This document shows, piece by piece, positions 42,349-55,106 of a stretch of 64,000 bases of DNA. The stretch is from NCBI GenBank assembly GCA_019279435.1, contig JAAALK010000285.1:66822865-66886864 (forward strand), in the 5' to 3' direction. Numbering within the stretch: the first letter of the stretch is position 1; the number at the start of each line of letters is the position of its first letter. The notes under the pieces are model-generated. The model saw only the letters and a program-made list of their open reading frames with translations. It did no database searches and was not told where the DNA came from. The stretch comes from Zizania palustris. Its lineage: Eukaryota; Streptophyta; Magnoliopsida; Poales; Poaceae. The position numbers were made by a program, and so were the translations under genes.

Positions 42349-43272
42349 CTAAAAAGGATACACAACACCCAAATCCCCTTGTAAACGCTCAAAAGTAGAC
42401 TGATCTAGGGGTTTGGTGAAAATGTCAGCCAACTGATGATGGGTATCAACATGAACAAGGTCAATGACACCTTTCTCATATTGATCCCGCAAAAAGTGAA
42501 AGCGCACATCAATGTGTTTGGTTTTTGAATGGAGACATGGGTTTTTCCCTACACTAATTGCACTAGTGCTGTCACAAAACAAGGGAACTCTGGTAGGAAA
42601 GAACAACCCAAAATCTCGCAGAGTGGAAATCATCCAAACCAACTGTGAGCAGCAGCTACATACTCAGCCTCTGTGGTCGAAAGAGCAACTCCAGATTGCT
42701 TTCGGGAAGACCAAGAGACAAGAGAAGAACCAAGAAACTGGCAAGTACCGGAAGTCGACTTGCGATCCAACCGGCACCCACCAAAGTCAGCGTCCGAAAA
42801 GCCAGATAAATCAAGAGATGATGATGCTGAATAGTAAAGACCAAGATCAGGCGCATAGGTAAGATACCTGAAGATGCGCTTGACAGCCTGCCGATGAGAC
42901 GCGCGTGGTGAAGACTGGAAGCGCGCGCACAGTCCCACGGCGAACTGTATGTCTGGCCTCGTCGCCGTCAAGTACAAGCAGCGAACCGATCATCCCTCGA
43001 AACTCTCTCTCATTGACCTTGTCGCCGCTCTCGTCCTTGTCCAGGCCCCCAGATGTGACCATTGGGGTCATCTGAGGTTTCAGCTCTCCACCAAAGTCGA
43101 ATTTCTTCAACATGTCCCAAGTGTACTTACCCTGGTGGATGAAGGTGTCGTCCTTGGTCTGCTTGATCTGGAGCCCTAGAAAGTACTTGAGTTCACCCAT
43201 GAGGCTCATCTCAAAGTCGCTGCTGCATCTGCTCAGAAAACTTGGACACAAGGTCATTAGTAGTACCGCCAA
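42349..43272 (-). pseudogene. pol: Copia D RNase H and connection domain
   Basis: Frames 43272-42847, 42977-42630 and 42642-42349 overlap through frameshifts. Blocks: MSLMGELKYFLGLQI, MYLTATRPDIQFAVGLCARF, GFSDADFGGCRLDRKSTSGT, LSTTEAEYVAA, SAISVGKNPCLHSKTKHIDV, VDTHHQLADIFTKPLDQ. Ty1-type RNase H catalytic acids are present. Confidence 0.9.
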
Positions 43273-44234
43273 AGATAATATCGTCCACGTATATCTGAGC
43301 GACTAAAAAATCTGAAGCATCTCTGAGCAAGAAGAGAGTTTTATCCACAGAACCCATCACAAAACCCTTCCCCGAACAAAAACTACTTTAATCGATCATA
43401 CCAAGCCCTAGGGGCTTGCTTCAACCCGTATAAAGCTTTTTGCAATTTAAAAACATGTCGAGGAAACTTAGGGTTCTCAAAGCCAGGGGGCTGCCTAACA
43501 TAAACCTCCTCCTCTATGTATCCGTTCAGAAAAGCACTCTTGACGTCCATTTGAAAAAGCTTAAAACCCTTCGAAGCGGCAAAAGCTAAAAGAATGCGAA
43601 TGGACTCAAGACGGGCAACAGGAGCGAAGGTTTCTTCAAAATCAATACCTTCCTTCTGGCAAAAACCCTGGGCAACTAGTCTAGCTTTGTTGCGCACCAC
43701 AACCCCATCTTCACCTTGCTTGTTCTTGAACACCCACTTGGTGCCTATGGGGTTGCATCCGGGTGGCAGCTCAACTAGTGTCCAAACCCGATTGCGGACA
43801 AAATTCTCAAGCTCTTCTTGCATGGCATTAATCCAATTAGAATCAGAAAGAGCATGAGAAACAGTCTCTGGGCTCAAAAGATGCAACAAAAGCAGATTCA
43901 GCAAACACAGCAGGAGAGTCAACAGACGAACGCAAGGTTCTTGTAGACACATCACCGATGATGAGCTCTGAGGGTGATCACGCTGAACTGCTCGGGATCC
44001 CTGGTGATCTGAAGTCACCTCACCGGAGTCAGCAGCTGGCACCTCTGGACTCGACTGAGGGGGCTCGATCGAAGTGGAAGAAGTGATCAGAGGTCCGCCC
44101 TCGTCCTCAGTCGAAGTCACAGAAGGTGTGGGCTCTGCAGGAGGTGCAGAAGGCCCACCCTCATCAGCAGCTTGGAGTATCCTCATCTTCCTCGAAGATG
44201 GACTCTCCGAGCTCACCATCACCAGAAAACTCAA
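43200..44234 (-). pseudogene. pol: Copia D reverse transcriptase
   Basis: Frame 44234-43383. The N-terminal variable linker is Ser/Pro/Glu-rich. RT follows with ALSDSNWINAMQEELENFV, RNKARLVAQGFCQKEGIDF, ETFAPVARLESIRILLAFA, FKLFQMDVKSAFLNGYIEEE and ALYGLKQAPRAWYDRLK. A stop and frameshift at about 43383 precede the catalytic block YVDDIIFGG (near 43270-43290). Confidence 0.9.
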
Positions 44235-45800
44235 AAGAAGGAGTTAAAGAAGGCAAGGACTCATCAAAAGAAACCTCGCAAGTCTCGAAAAGCTGCTGGG
44301 ATTCGAGGTTCCAAACACGGAAACCTCGAGAATGCAATGCATAACCAAGAAAAACTCTGTCCCAGCAACGAGACTCAAACTTGTCCAAATGCCCTCCCTT
44401 CTTGAGCACAAAGCACTTGCAGCCAAACGCTCGCAAGTGGCTCACTTTGGGCTGTCTGCCAAACCGCAACTCGTATGAGGTCTTACCTAGGTAAGCTCTA
44501 AGAAAAATGTGGTTGGCCAGATAGCAAGCTGTGTTCATGGATTCAGCCCAAAAGCGCCTAGGAGTCCTGTGCTCATCGAGCATCGTCCTGGCCATCTCGA
44601 CTAGCGTGCGGTTCTTTCGTTCCACAACGCCATTCTGTGGGGGAGTGTAAGGAGCAGAAAACTAATGGTCAAGACCCTGATCACTGCAGAAGCTGACGAA
44701 CTGAGAGTTCTTGAACTCAAAGCCGTTGTCGGAGAGAATTGCTCGCATCCGACCATTCTTCTCATTCTTCAGCTTCAAAATCAGGTCATGAACAAACTGA
44801 AAAGTTTCATCCTTAGACTCCAAAAGAAAACCCACGAGAATCGAGAAAAGTCGTCAACAATCACAAGTGCGTACCACTTCCCACCGACTGAGCGTACCCG
44901 AGCTGGACCGACAGTGTCCATGTGTAACAGCTCGCCCGGATACAAAGTCATCACCTGAGTCACAGGTGAGTGAGAAGCGGCAACCATTTTCCCATGACGA
45001 CAGGGATGGCAAACCAGATCCTTCTCCATCTTAAGCTTGGGCAATCCTCGGATGAGGTCCATAGAGCTCAACCTGACTAGCAGGTCAAAACTCAAATGGC
45101 CTAACCTCCTATGCCACTTCCAGAGCTCAGAGGAGGATCCAACAATCAAACAGCGAGAAGGGCCAAAAGAACTAGAGAAGTCAATTCGAAAAACTTTACC
45201 GAAAGGTAAGATCTGGCAAATCAAAGACCCTCTAGAATCAAACACAGAAGAATTTCCCTTCTTAAAACGCACCTCCAAACCATCCTCAAGAAGTTGCGAA
45301 ACAGAAATCAAATTGAAGTTCAAGTTTCCAACCAAAGCAACGTTCTTCAAAGAAAAATGGTCTGAAATGCGAATTGAGCAAATGCCACTTACTTTCCCTT
45401 GACCACTGTTCCCAAAGGTGATGTACTCTTTGGAGCTCGGGGGAGTGAGACTGGAGAACCATCTGCGATGTCCCGTCATGTGGCGAGAACACCCTGAGTC
45501 CATGATCCAAACGTCCTCCAGTCCCGATCCTGCACAATCAGTGGCTGTAAGTGGGAGCAAATGGTCCGGCACCAGGTTTAGCAAAAGAGCTAAACTAGTG
45601 TCGAGCCATCTGCTCAAAAGACGGAAAGCAAAAATCATCAGAAAAGTTTGGACCAAAACGCGGCTCAAAGTGTGGTCCTCGGTTCTGCCTAAAGCCTCGG
45701 CCACGAGGTCCAGGACCGTAGCCAACACGGCCTGGAGCTCTGCCGGAACGAACACCACCATATGGAGCACGGGCATGAAAGTCGTCTCCTCTACCACCAC
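44164..45800 (-). pseudogene. pol: Copia D protease and integrase
   Basis: Frame 45800-44781. Protease site WIMDSGCSRHMTG is intact. The pre-integrase zinc motif is WHRRLGHLSFDLL with CHPCRHGKM. The integrase core starts LLHMDTVGPARV. A frameshift after VDDFSRFSWVFF leads to SDNGFEFKN, then a TAG at QGLDH/FSAP, then QNGVVERKNRTLVEMA in frame 44625-44164. The D, D and E residues are all recognisable. C-terminal GKTSYELRFGRQPKVSHLRA follows. Confidence 0.9.
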
Positions 45801-48285
45801 CTACACAATGCGGCCTCCAGCCTCTCCCCGTGTCGAGAAACTCTCAGTCTACCACCCTGCTGGTAGAACTGCTCCTGACCACCACGAGCACGCTCTGCTC
45901 TCTCAACCCGCTTCCTCCTGAAGCAAAACTCCGCAAGATGCCCGTCTCTCTGACAATACTCACAATGGTAGGTGGGCTTCTTGAGATGTGGTTGAGGCTT
46001 AGGGTTCTTGGGCTTAGTGGTGATTGGTGTTGTCTTCTTGGGCTGAGAGGGTCCAGGAAGAGAGTCTAGAGAAGTGTGGAGGAGTTTGGGCTTTGGAACC
46101 CAGATGGGTTTCTTGGGTGGAGCTTTGGGTGGTTCATGGATCACTCCATCCTTGGGCTGACAAGCCTGGGAAGACTCAGTGGAGTGAGTCTTAGGGTATC
46201 TCTGCTCAGGAGTCATTTTACTCCACTCCACTGCCCGGCTAATGGCACTCTCAAAGTCAGCCTTGGTGTAGGTGTAACCTACCCCAAACCCGTCCTGCCT
46301 CTTGAACTGCTGGATCATCATGCCGAGCTGTGGCTCTCTGGCACTGATCCAACTCAGGATAGAACGGAGGTAAAAGTTCTCATTTTGAGAATCAGCTAGC
46401 TCCTCTCTCAAGGAAGCTAGTACCTCCACCTGAGACAAGAAGGTCTCACACTCGCTATCTACCTGGACAGACTTTTCGGCTTTCAGCTTAATCAACTCAA
46501 GTCTAAGAGACAGACAGTTCTCACAGAGAGTGGGTGGAACTAACAATGTCTCAAGCTCTAGCCTAGTCTGCGCTAGCTCAGCTCTCACTCTCTCCAAATC
46601 ACCCAGATGCTCATCGCCCTTGGCTTTCAGCTCAGCTAAACTAGCAAGATGAGATGGGCAATCAGCACAGGGTACGACGACAGTGGCTTGAGCATCTTTT
46701 AGCTCCAGCTTAGCGCTTTCAAGCTCAGTGGCCAAAGCGTCCCTCTCATCAACCCTTTCTGTGTACCTGGACTTCAGAGTCGACAGGTCACACAGAAGCA
46801 CCTCACATTTTGGGCACTCACTGCTATCACCCAAGCAAGGGGAAGAAGATAGACTCTCAATTCTGCCGTTGGCCACGACAAGCTCACTCTCTAACTCATC
46901 TATCCTCTTCTTAGCCCCTCTAAGAAGTTTTTCCCGATACTTTAACTCCTGACGATTGCTTTCAAGTAAATCAACAATTTCACGTTCATAACATGATACC
47001 TTTTCGTTGTCGTCGTCGTCGGAGTCATCGGAGGAGCTCTTCTCTTTCTTATCCCCAAGAGCCATTGAGCAGAAGCTCTTGCGGGATCATCGGCGTTGAT
47101 GTGAGCGGCTCTTTGGTCTGTCCCCGAAGGCCATGAAGCAAAGGCCTGCTGGATCGTCCTTTTCCTTCCCCTTCCTGACGATGATCTCCTCATCGCTTGA
47201 GCTCGATGAAGAGGATGAAGACATGGACCGCTTGGAGTAGCTCTTTTCCATCTCAGCGAACAAGGCCTTGTCGCGCTTCTTGTTCTCTCGCCGGTAGTCC
47301 TTCGGGGCCTTTTTGAAGAATCTGGTCTTTGGCTTGCCCTTGTTGAAGGAGGAGCTGTTGTGCTTGCCGGAGTCGTGGAAGCCACCACCGGTGCCCTTCT
47401 TGTTTCCATTGCGCTTGGGGCAGTCGGCGATGAAGTGTCCTGGATCACCACACTCAAAGCATCAGGATTTTGTGCCGTGTCTCTTGAACATTCTTTTGTC
47501 ATAAACACGACGCACCCGGTTGTTAAAAAGGCACAAATCATCATCTCCCAACGACTCAAGCTGGTCCTCAGTGATAGACATCAAAGAGAACCCAACACAA
47601 CTCACAGAAGAGGGATCAACAGAAGGTGTAGCAAGGGCCAGAGACTTTGATCCAGAGCCAGTGAGATTTGATCTCAACTGGGTATCAACCTCGGTGGCCT
47701 TCAGCTTGCTAAACAAATCAGAAATGGTCAAGGTATCATAAGAAGTGCTCTCAATGATAGAGGATACCTTGATCTCCCAGATCTTTGGTCCAAGGTATGG
47801 AGAACCTTGAGCGCCTGTTCGTGATCTGAGACTAACTGAACACCCTCAGCTTTGTTGTCCCGAAGCTTGTTTATGATCGACTGAAAATGACCAAACAACG
47901 CTTCAACAGATTCACTCAGCTTTTGTGTGAAGTTCTCATATTCACGCCGGTAGGTCTGATAGAGCCGAGCTTTGACCTGGGTTGTCCCCTCATGGTGTGC
48001 CTGGAGGGTAGCCCAGATCTCTCTCGCAGTGGAGAGATGGCTCACATGCTCAAATTCAGTGGGACCTAAACCAGAAAACAAGATGTTCACAGCTTTGCTA
48101 TTGTTCACATGCTGAGCGATGATACCAGGAGAATCACACTCAGCAACTAGCAATATAACAAACGTAGCGTGAACGCAAATGTCCCAGATGTCCGAGCTTT
48201 GGCTCATGAGATAGGCTCGCATGCGAGTCTTCCAATAATTATAGCCATAAGCTTCCAAGGACGGGACCTTGCCAGGAGAAGTCAT
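45791..48285 (-). pseudogene. gag: Copia D gag with two zinc knuckles and coiled coil
   Basis: ATG at 48285 (MTSPGKVPSLEAYGYNYWKT). UBN2-like N-terminal domain to about 47800, with a frameshift near 47790. The first knuckle, CFECGDPGHFIADC, lies just after a TGA at 47464-47462. A Ser-rich acidic linker follows, then a second TGA near 47080. The 424-residue open frame 47065-45791 is MALGDKKEKSSSDDSDD, then a coiled coil (YREKLLRGAKKRIDELESEL) and a Pro/Lys-rich linker. It ends with a second knuckle CEYCQRDGHLAEFC and an Arg/Gly tail. This two-knuckle gag is the complete form of what is split in H and shifted in C. Confidence 0.9.
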
Positions 48286-48336
48286 GATCACTACTGGGGT
48301 TTAGAACCGGTTAAGGTATGGAAAAACCCTAACCAG

Positions 48337-48348
48337 GCTCTGATACCA
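48337..48348 (-). other. Primer binding site of copia D
   Basis: Reverse complement TGGTATCAGAGC, two bases inside the 5' LTR; initiator tRNA-Met primer. Confidence 0.93.
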
Positions 48349-48350
48349 CT

Positions 48351-49965
48351 TGTAGGACCGAAAGTAGCGACCAGAGGGGGGTGAATGGGCGCCTAAAAAA
48401 TTCTTTCAAATCAATGGCCTGCTCCCAACACTCAACACACCTCAACAAATTATCAGCGGTAAGTAAAACAAATCAACAGAGCTAAAAAATAATCTAGCCT
48501 AAAAACGACGGGTGTCCTAATTGAAAAGACACCAACACAGTGCTTAAAGGCAGATTAATACATCATCAGAGATTGAATGACATCTTCACAAAAGTTTCAC
48601 CAATCACAGATGATCCATCAAGCATAAGCAAAATATTCTCAGTATATAGAAAGTTCATCAAGTAAGAGAAAACGCAATATTTAATGCATTTAATCTAGAC
48701 AAATAAATGCAGTAAACAAAAAGTGCTCATAAACATATATGTGAATATTTAGTGCATTCTGAAATAAAATAACTGAACAGATGGATTAATCACAGGTGAA
48801 CTATTCTGAAATTGAAATGCAATATTTTTCTAAACAAAAATTCAGATCAAAACGGTGAAAGAACGCTACAGTAATACCTCGATTTGCGTGCGTCTGGCTT
48901 GAAGAAGATCCTGTCGCCGATGCTCGCTGTTCATGTCGTGTGTCCACCGTAGAAAAATAGAATCACTGTAGCTTCATGAATCCCCATGCCACAGGCATTG
49001 CCGTGAGCCGATTTGCTTCCTGTGCACTGTGCCCGGGTGCTGTCCGCACGCCAGCGATGCTCCTGGCGGCCACGCTGCTAGCTGCTAGCCGTTGTGTGTA
49101 GCTGTCGCCTAGGCTACGCGCGTAGCCTGCTGCTACTGCTGCTTGCCTCGTGCGGTGTGGCAAGCCTAGGCACACGCGTAGAAGCTAGAAGCCCAAAGAA
49201 GAAAACTCGCCGGGGAGGAGAATAAAACACGGTGGCGGTGGATTTTTCGGCGAGATGAAAATCGGCGGCGGCGGATGAAACCTCAAGACGAAGAACAAAA
49301 AGTGACCCAATATTTGGAATTAGTAAAGTGATTTCTGAAAGGGTTCCCTAACCCTAGGATATTGGGGCCTATTTATAGGCAGCCCATTAAATGGGTAAAA
49401 TGCAAAAATACCCCTAGGGTTTTTACAGACGCTGAAATAAAAATTGAAAAGACCGAAATGCCCTTAGGGTTTTTTATAGACTCGATTGACAGACTGTGGG
49501 CCTAAAGGCAAAATAGTAAAAACCTAAATAAAGGTAACTTGTCCTGATGCGGAGCTTTCGTAGCAGCTACGGCTTCGCCTCAGAACGGTCAGATCCGAGA
49601 TCAGCGGTCATGAGTTTTGCGCCGAAACTGACAAAGCGTCCACCGTCTTTGCACCGGTACCCGGATTGGGCCGGCCTGATTCCACAGCTCCCTCAGCCCG
49701 GCAATCGCTCGCCGCCCGTGTACCTGAGTCAATCCCGGTCAACAGCCCAGTGGATCCTCTGTTGTTCCTAGCCCATGTACCCGGATTGGCCAGCCCGACT
49801 TCGCGGCCCCTCTGCCCGACAGTCGCTCACTGCCCGTGTACCTGAGTCACACGCGGCCCAGACGCAGTAGATCTTCTCTCTCTTTTCAGTCCTCTTTGAC
49901 TATCGTTGACAATGACTCATCACATCTGGAGCCATGAGGCCCACGCTATTCAGCATGGCTCCTCA
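48351..49965 (-). repeat. 5' LTR of copia D
   Basis: 1615 bp; minus-strand TATAAATA (plus 49370-49377). Contains the palindrome CGTAGCAGCTACG (49559-49571). Confidence 0.93.
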
Positions 49966-49970
49966 CAGAC

Positions 49971-51463
49971 ACGATCAACCTTTGTAGTTTTGGAGTCTTC
50001 AGAAGCCCCCCTTCGCACGCGAGGGGTGCAGTAGCTTCGGTGAGAAGCCTTATAGCCTGACAGCCTTCGCTTCACCGAAGTCAGCCTTCGATACAGTGAC
50101 AGCTTTGAGCCAAAGCCGTCAAAGCCCTTGAGCCTCCGCGCCATCACCTCTGGAGTGGACCACCATGGCTTCTACTGTTGGCGTAAAAGATTATGCTAAC
50201 AGGTTTCTGAAGATTAGAAACTAACAAACGAAGTGTATGCGAAGGAAACTATTCCAAGCCTCCGAAAGGATAATAACTTAGAATAGTTCGAAAGTGTGTA
50301 TTGAATAACTTGAATTCGGTCCCCCTCACAGGGTAAAACGGGGGGGGGGTATTTATAGGCCCAAACATTAAGGAAAAGACCCTTTTACCCCTCTATTACA
50401 ACCGACATAGTGGAAACTATTCGGTACCCTTAATAGGGCTAAAATGGTAAAAGACTAATCTAATGAGAAAAAAGATAAGTCTTCCATCTTAGCTGGCAAA
50501 GAAACTCTCGGAAGAGTCCAAGTTCGAAGATATACTCCGAATTGGAGTCCGTCAACATACTTCGAACTTGATTCAATGTATCCCCGGAGTCATATGCTGG
50601 AAATCATGGACTTAATCACCAGCCTTTATTTTGTTACTGCAATAACCCTGAAGATGGAATATTTTCCCCCAACAGCAGCTACTCCTAGCTCGAACTCCGT
50701 CAATCCGTGTACCGAAGCCATGAATAGCTGAAGTACCTCAAGTCAGCCACACTCCGAAGCCCCACCTTCGGAGTACCACCCTTCGAAGTCCCTTCTTCAT
50801 CCAAGGCCTCCGCATGAAGCATTCCATGAGCACTTTGTCGCAGTGTCTCTCCCCGAGCACACTCCTCGACGAACCTCACCCAGACCATGCCTTTGATGCA
50901 CCTCGACTTCTGAGATCTCCGTTGGGTGAACCTTCGAGTGCCTCCCTCCGGAGCACACTTCGAATCTCTTGCCTCATTGCTGAGGACTTTGTCCGCCATA
51001 CTCCGAAGTCACTCCATTCGGAGTACCCTTCGAAGTGCCTCGCCTTCGAGGACTTCATCTCGGGGTAGCTTCTCCCAAAGCCACGCTCCGCACTCTCTGT
51101 CTTCGCCTGCCGAATCTTGACCTGAGAATCAACCTTGACCCCACGCAGCCTTCATGACTGAGATCCCCGCTTGCCAGGTATCAAGCCTCCCGCTTGACCC
51201 AGGTTCACTTGTTGTGAACCGTCCGTTGCCTTCGAAGTCACCTGCACACCACAGACAGACAGACAAGTATATCCAGTACCTCAGAGACCTCTCCGGGTAA
51301 ACAACCTCTGGCACACACTCTGGTGTACCGCCCAAAGTACCGAACCCTTCGGTACAACCAAGTCCTCGTGTACTGCCGAACCCCTCCGATAGTCACACTC
51401 CGCTGCAATAGCCAAAGCAACCGAACCTTTGGTAAAACAACCTTCGAACCCCTTGGTTTCTCA
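49971..51463 (-). repeat. 5' LTR of copia C, distal part, with a solo LTR inside
   Basis: Continues the C LTR after D (ACGATCAACCTTT...), is interrupted by 50176-50674, and ends GGTTTCTCA at 51463 next to ACTCT. It parallels 30586-31652 of the left LTR. Confidence 0.9.
50176..50674 (-). mobile_element. Solo LTR of the gypsy B family
   Basis: 499 bp, plus-strand ends TGTTGGCGTAAAAGATTATG and TTTTCCCCCAACA, diverged from B's LTRs mainly in the second half. TATTTATA at 50350-50357. No internal sequence, so it formed by LTR-LTR recombination. The left flank reads TCTAC, the right GCAGC; no clean target duplication is seen. The intact site in the left C LTR (30790) reads GGCTTCGCAGCTAC. Confidence 0.85.
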
Positions 51464-51468
51464 ACTCT

Positions 51469-52807
51469 ATTCTTGAGTCCTTTTGTGTGTGTTCATATCA
51501 TGCATATTCACATATCACACTTTGAGCCTGCTTCTGTTATATGATTGATCTGCTTTACTTATTCTAGCTGGTATATGCTTTTGATTACTTGTCGATGATC
51601 ATGCTTTGCTTCAGTTCACATGACATGTCTGATATCTGTCATATGCATGGCTTTTATGCTTTAAAATTGAAAAATGATCACCATTGCTTATGGTAACTAG
51701 CATGTGTAGGCTGAATGCTTTTGCTATCTTTTATATGCCTGGTAGCTAGTTCCTTACTTAGATGCAAATATGCAACTTGGACATCTATATGCTTTAACAT
51801 GGAAAATGTGCTATAAAAATGATAAAAAATCAGAAAAATAAAAAATCCAAGCCTTTTTATGCATAATTTAAAAGATCTAGGTGGGTTTGTTTTGTCGCAT
51901 TGCATTGTTCTAGACAACTTACCATAGCACTTTGGTATGAACTAGGACAGTGTAATGTAGGCCAAGACCAATGTCTTAAGCTTTTGATGGTCCAGTTCTG
52001 GCCTAGGCTTGACTTGGTTGGTTAGCATAAGGTTTGACATTCAAATAATCCCGGGAAAAAATGAAAAAGGAAAAATAAAAACCCTAAAATTTAAAAGGAT
52101 GACAAATTTGCTGAAGCACTTTGTTCTGGACAATGCTTATCTTGGTAGATATCAGTTAGCCTTTGCATCTCATGCTTTACCTTGCTTGTCGACTAGGAAA
52201 TGTGGTGATGCTTTTGTTTGCAAATTGAAAATGTGTGCAAATGACTTTCTTTAGATATCATCTGCTGCACTGATCATGCCATGTGTCTTAGACAGTATGT
52301 CTTTTGCTATACCTGCTAAATGTTGTAATTGCAGTCAATCATATCTAAGAAGCATGCTTTTTACACTTCACTTGCACCCAGATGCATTCATTGCATATTT
52401 TGAGGGGGAGTTTGAGTCTATGTATTTTTAGAGTGCATTTTAGTTTCGCTTGATGAGTCCAATTGTTAACAAGGGGAGAAATTTTGGGTTACTCGATCTT
52501 TTTCAGGGGGGGTTTTGGCTTTCTCTGGGATTTGTTTCAGGGGGAGTTTTTAGTCTCTTTTGCCATTACTCTTTGGATATCCTTGTTGATAATTCTAAGA
52601 TTGCACTTGTTTTTAGTCTTTATTTTTGGTTAACCATAATGACTGATTCTTGCTTTTGTTCGGCTTTTGGTCATTAGGGTTAAACTTTTATTTTATTTTC
52701 TTTCTTTCTAATTTCTTGTGTTTTGTTTTTCGTGTTTCCACATGTGCTTGCAGGTACTAGAGAGCTGATGAAGAGAAGTGTTGACAATGCACTCATCAAG
52801 GGGAGAT
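51469..52807 (+). other. 3' untranslated region of copia G, first copy
   Basis: Continues G after C (ATTCTTGAGTCC...). Matches the reversed 3' region of D. AGGGGGAG at about 52404 and a weaker AAGGGGAGAT tract ending at 52807. No supported gene. Confidence 0.8.
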
Positions 52808-52911
52808 TGAGGAGCCATGTTGAAGATCATGGGCCTCATGGCTCTAGAAGTGATGAGTGATTGTCAACGAAAGTCAAGAGGACATGAAGAGGAGATGAGA
52901 CATGTCGTGTT
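52808..52911 (+). repeat. 104-bp LTR start fragment (D/G family)
   Basis: TGAGGAGCCATGTTGAAG, then GGGCCTCATGGCTC, up to ACATGTCGTGT. It then joins a second copy of the untranslated region (TTGAGTCAGTTTTC). This is a truncated LTR between two copies of the 3' region. Confidence 0.85.
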
Positions 52912-53241
52912 GAGTCAGTTTTCTTTCTCCTTTACTCTTCCTTGAGTCTTTTGTGTGAGTTCATATCATGCATATTCACATATCACACTTTGAGCTTGCT
53001 TCTGTTATATGATTGATCTGCTTTACTTGCTCTAGCTAGTATATGCTTTTGAATATTTGTCGATGTTCATGCTTTGCTTCAGTTCACCTGATATGTCCGA
53101 TATCTGTCATATGCATGGTTTTTATGCTTTAAAATTGAAAAATGATCACCATTGCTTCGGGTAACTAGCATGTGTAGGCTGAATGCTTTTGCTATCTTTT
53201 ACATGCCTGGTAGCTAGATCCTTACTCAGATCCAGTTATGC

Positions 53242-55041
53242 TGAGGAGCCATGTTGAAGAACATGGGCCTCATGGCTCCAGAAGTGATGAGTGATTGTCA
53301 ATGGAAGTCAAAGAGGACACGAAGAGAAGAGAAGACCTGCTGTGTCTGGGCCACATGTGACTCAGGTGCACGGGAAGCGAGCGACTGTCGGGCAGAGGGG
53401 TCGCGAAATTAGGCTGGCCCAATCCGGGTACATGGGCTAGGAACAGCAGAGGATTCACTGGGTTGTTGACCGGATTGACTCAGGTACACGGGGGGCGAGC
53501 GATTGCTGGGCTAAGGGAGCTACGGAATCAGGCCGGCCCAATCCGGGTACCAGGTGCGAAGACGGTGGAAGCTTTGTCAGTTTTGGCACAAAATTGACCG
53601 CTGATCTCGGATCTGACCGTTCTGAGGCAAAGCCGTAGCTGCTACGAAAGCTCTGCATCAGGACAAGTTATCTTTATTTAGGTTTTTACTATTTTGCCTT
53701 TAGGCCCACAGTTTGTCAATCGAGTCTTTAAAAAATCCTAAGGGCATTTCGGTCTTTTCCATTTTTTATTCCAGTGTCTGTAAAAACCCTAGGGGTATTT
53801 TTGCATTTTCCCATTTATTGGGCTTCCTATAAAAGGTCCCCAATACCCTAGGGTTAGGGTTACCCATTCTGTAATCACTTTACCAAATCACAAAAAGTTT
53901 GGGTCTTCTTTTGGTGTTCATCCTCCTGGTGTTTTTTCTCCGTCGTTGCTGTTCATTGTGAGCACATCGAGTCTTCATCTCTGGCTCATCGAGAAATCAC
54001 TAAATCAGGTCTTGTTATTCCTCTCTCAGCAGTCAAACATCACGCTGTGGATTTGTTTTTTTGTTGCCTCGTTTTGTGTGTCTTGTTTGTTCTTCTGTTC
54101 TGAGTTTCGCCGCCGAGATGGTTTTTTCCTCCACGTAGCCATCACAATCTCTCTTACTGGGTGCAGTTTTTCTCCGAGCGTTGACCTCCGGCTGATTGTT
54201 TTATTCGGTAGTTAGCATTGCAGTGCCGTAGGCTAGCCAGCAGGCTAGGTGTCTAGCGCTCGCCTCGTGCAGCAGCAGCACGGTGGTGTAGCTAGTAGTA
54301 GCCTAGGCAACTAGTGCTCGTGCCTAGCTCCTGCGGCAGCTTGGCACGGCGCCTCATGCGTGGCACGGCATCTCACGCAAGCATTCGGGCAGCCGTGAAG
54401 ATTGGGCGGAGAAGCCACAGTTCGAAGTACACAGCGTGGGCCCCACAATGCACAGCACAGGCTTCGCTTGTTTGTTTGCTCAGGATCAAAGTTTGCTCCG
54501 GGATGAAGGCTTCGGCTTCCAACTGATAGACCGAAGTTTGCTGCTGCGAGCTGCATACCTCGAAGTCCCAGGGATACGAACTTCGGCTTCAAGGCGCAAG
54601 CTTTGAAGACATGCACACTTCGGGTGCCAATTTCATCAGTAGCTGACGACAAGGCTTCGGAGTGGCTTCGAAGTGCATGACTACAGGCTTCACATGACTA
54701 CTTCGCACAGGCTTCGGCAAGTACCATACAGGAGACAAAATTCGAACAGAAACTCTTTCTCGTCTTGCGTTCTTTTTAGTAGATGTTTCTTTTGATGATG
54801 CGTGAACTGCTTATGGTTTGAATGATCTGTTAATCTATCTTTCAACATTGTATTGGTGTCTTCTCGATTATAACACCGATTGTTTTTTTGGCTAGATTAT
54901 TTTCTTTGTTTTAGATCTGTTAGTTTCAGCTGGTTGTTTGTCGAGGTGCGTTGGGTGTTGGGAAAAGGCCATTGATTCACAAGAATTTTTAAGGCGTCCA
55001 TTCACCCCCCCCCCCCTCTGGTCACTACTTTCGGTCCTACA
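53242..55041 (+). repeat. 5' LTR of mini-copia J
   Basis: 1800 bp, TGAGGAGCC...TCGGTCCTACA. TATAAAAG at 53828-53835. Palindrome CGTAGCTGCTACG at 53634-53646. A run of 14 C near the end. Confidence 0.9.
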
Positions 55042-55043
55042 AG

Positions 55044-55055
55044 TGGTATCAGAGC
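55044..55055 (+). other. Primer binding site of J
   Basis: TGGTATCAGAGC, two bases after the LTR. Confidence 0.92.
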
Positions 55056-55106
55056 CTGGTTAGGGTTTTTCCATACCTTAACTGGGTCTAAACCTAGGTA
55101 GTGATC

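Larger units (their letters stand above)
39383..49965 (-). mobile_element. Element D: complete Sirevirus-type copia
   Basis: 10.6 kb, with LTRs 39383-40971 and 48351-49965 flanked by CAGAC (39378-39382 and 49966-49970). The LTR begins TGAGGAGCC and ends TCGGTCCTACA. On the minus strand: primer site, gag with two knuckles and a coiled coil, protease DSG, integrase, RT, RNase H, an untranslated region with six AGGGGGAG tracts, 3' LTR. It is the best reference here for the copia layout, but stops and frameshifts disable it. Confidence 0.95.
29820..51463 (-). mobile_element. Element C: Sirevirus-type copia, with nested D and a solo LTR in its 5' LTR
   Basis: The left LTR (29820-31652) and the split right LTR (38437-39382, 49971-51463) are flanked by ACTCT at 29815-29819 and 51464-51468. 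On the minus strand the order is: 5' LTR, primer site, gag, protease, integrase, RT, RNase H, untranslated region, 3' LTR. The LTR starts TGAGAAACC and ends GGTCCAACA. All coding parts have frameshifts or substitutions at key residues. Confidence 0.93.

Noticed and set aside
50171..50679. Target duplication around the solo LTR
   Set aside because: Flanks read TCTAC and GCAGC; they do not match, so no duplication is claimed.
54311..54652. 113-residue minus-strand frame in the J LTR
   Set aside because: Lies inside an LTR, and the G LTR does not keep it.
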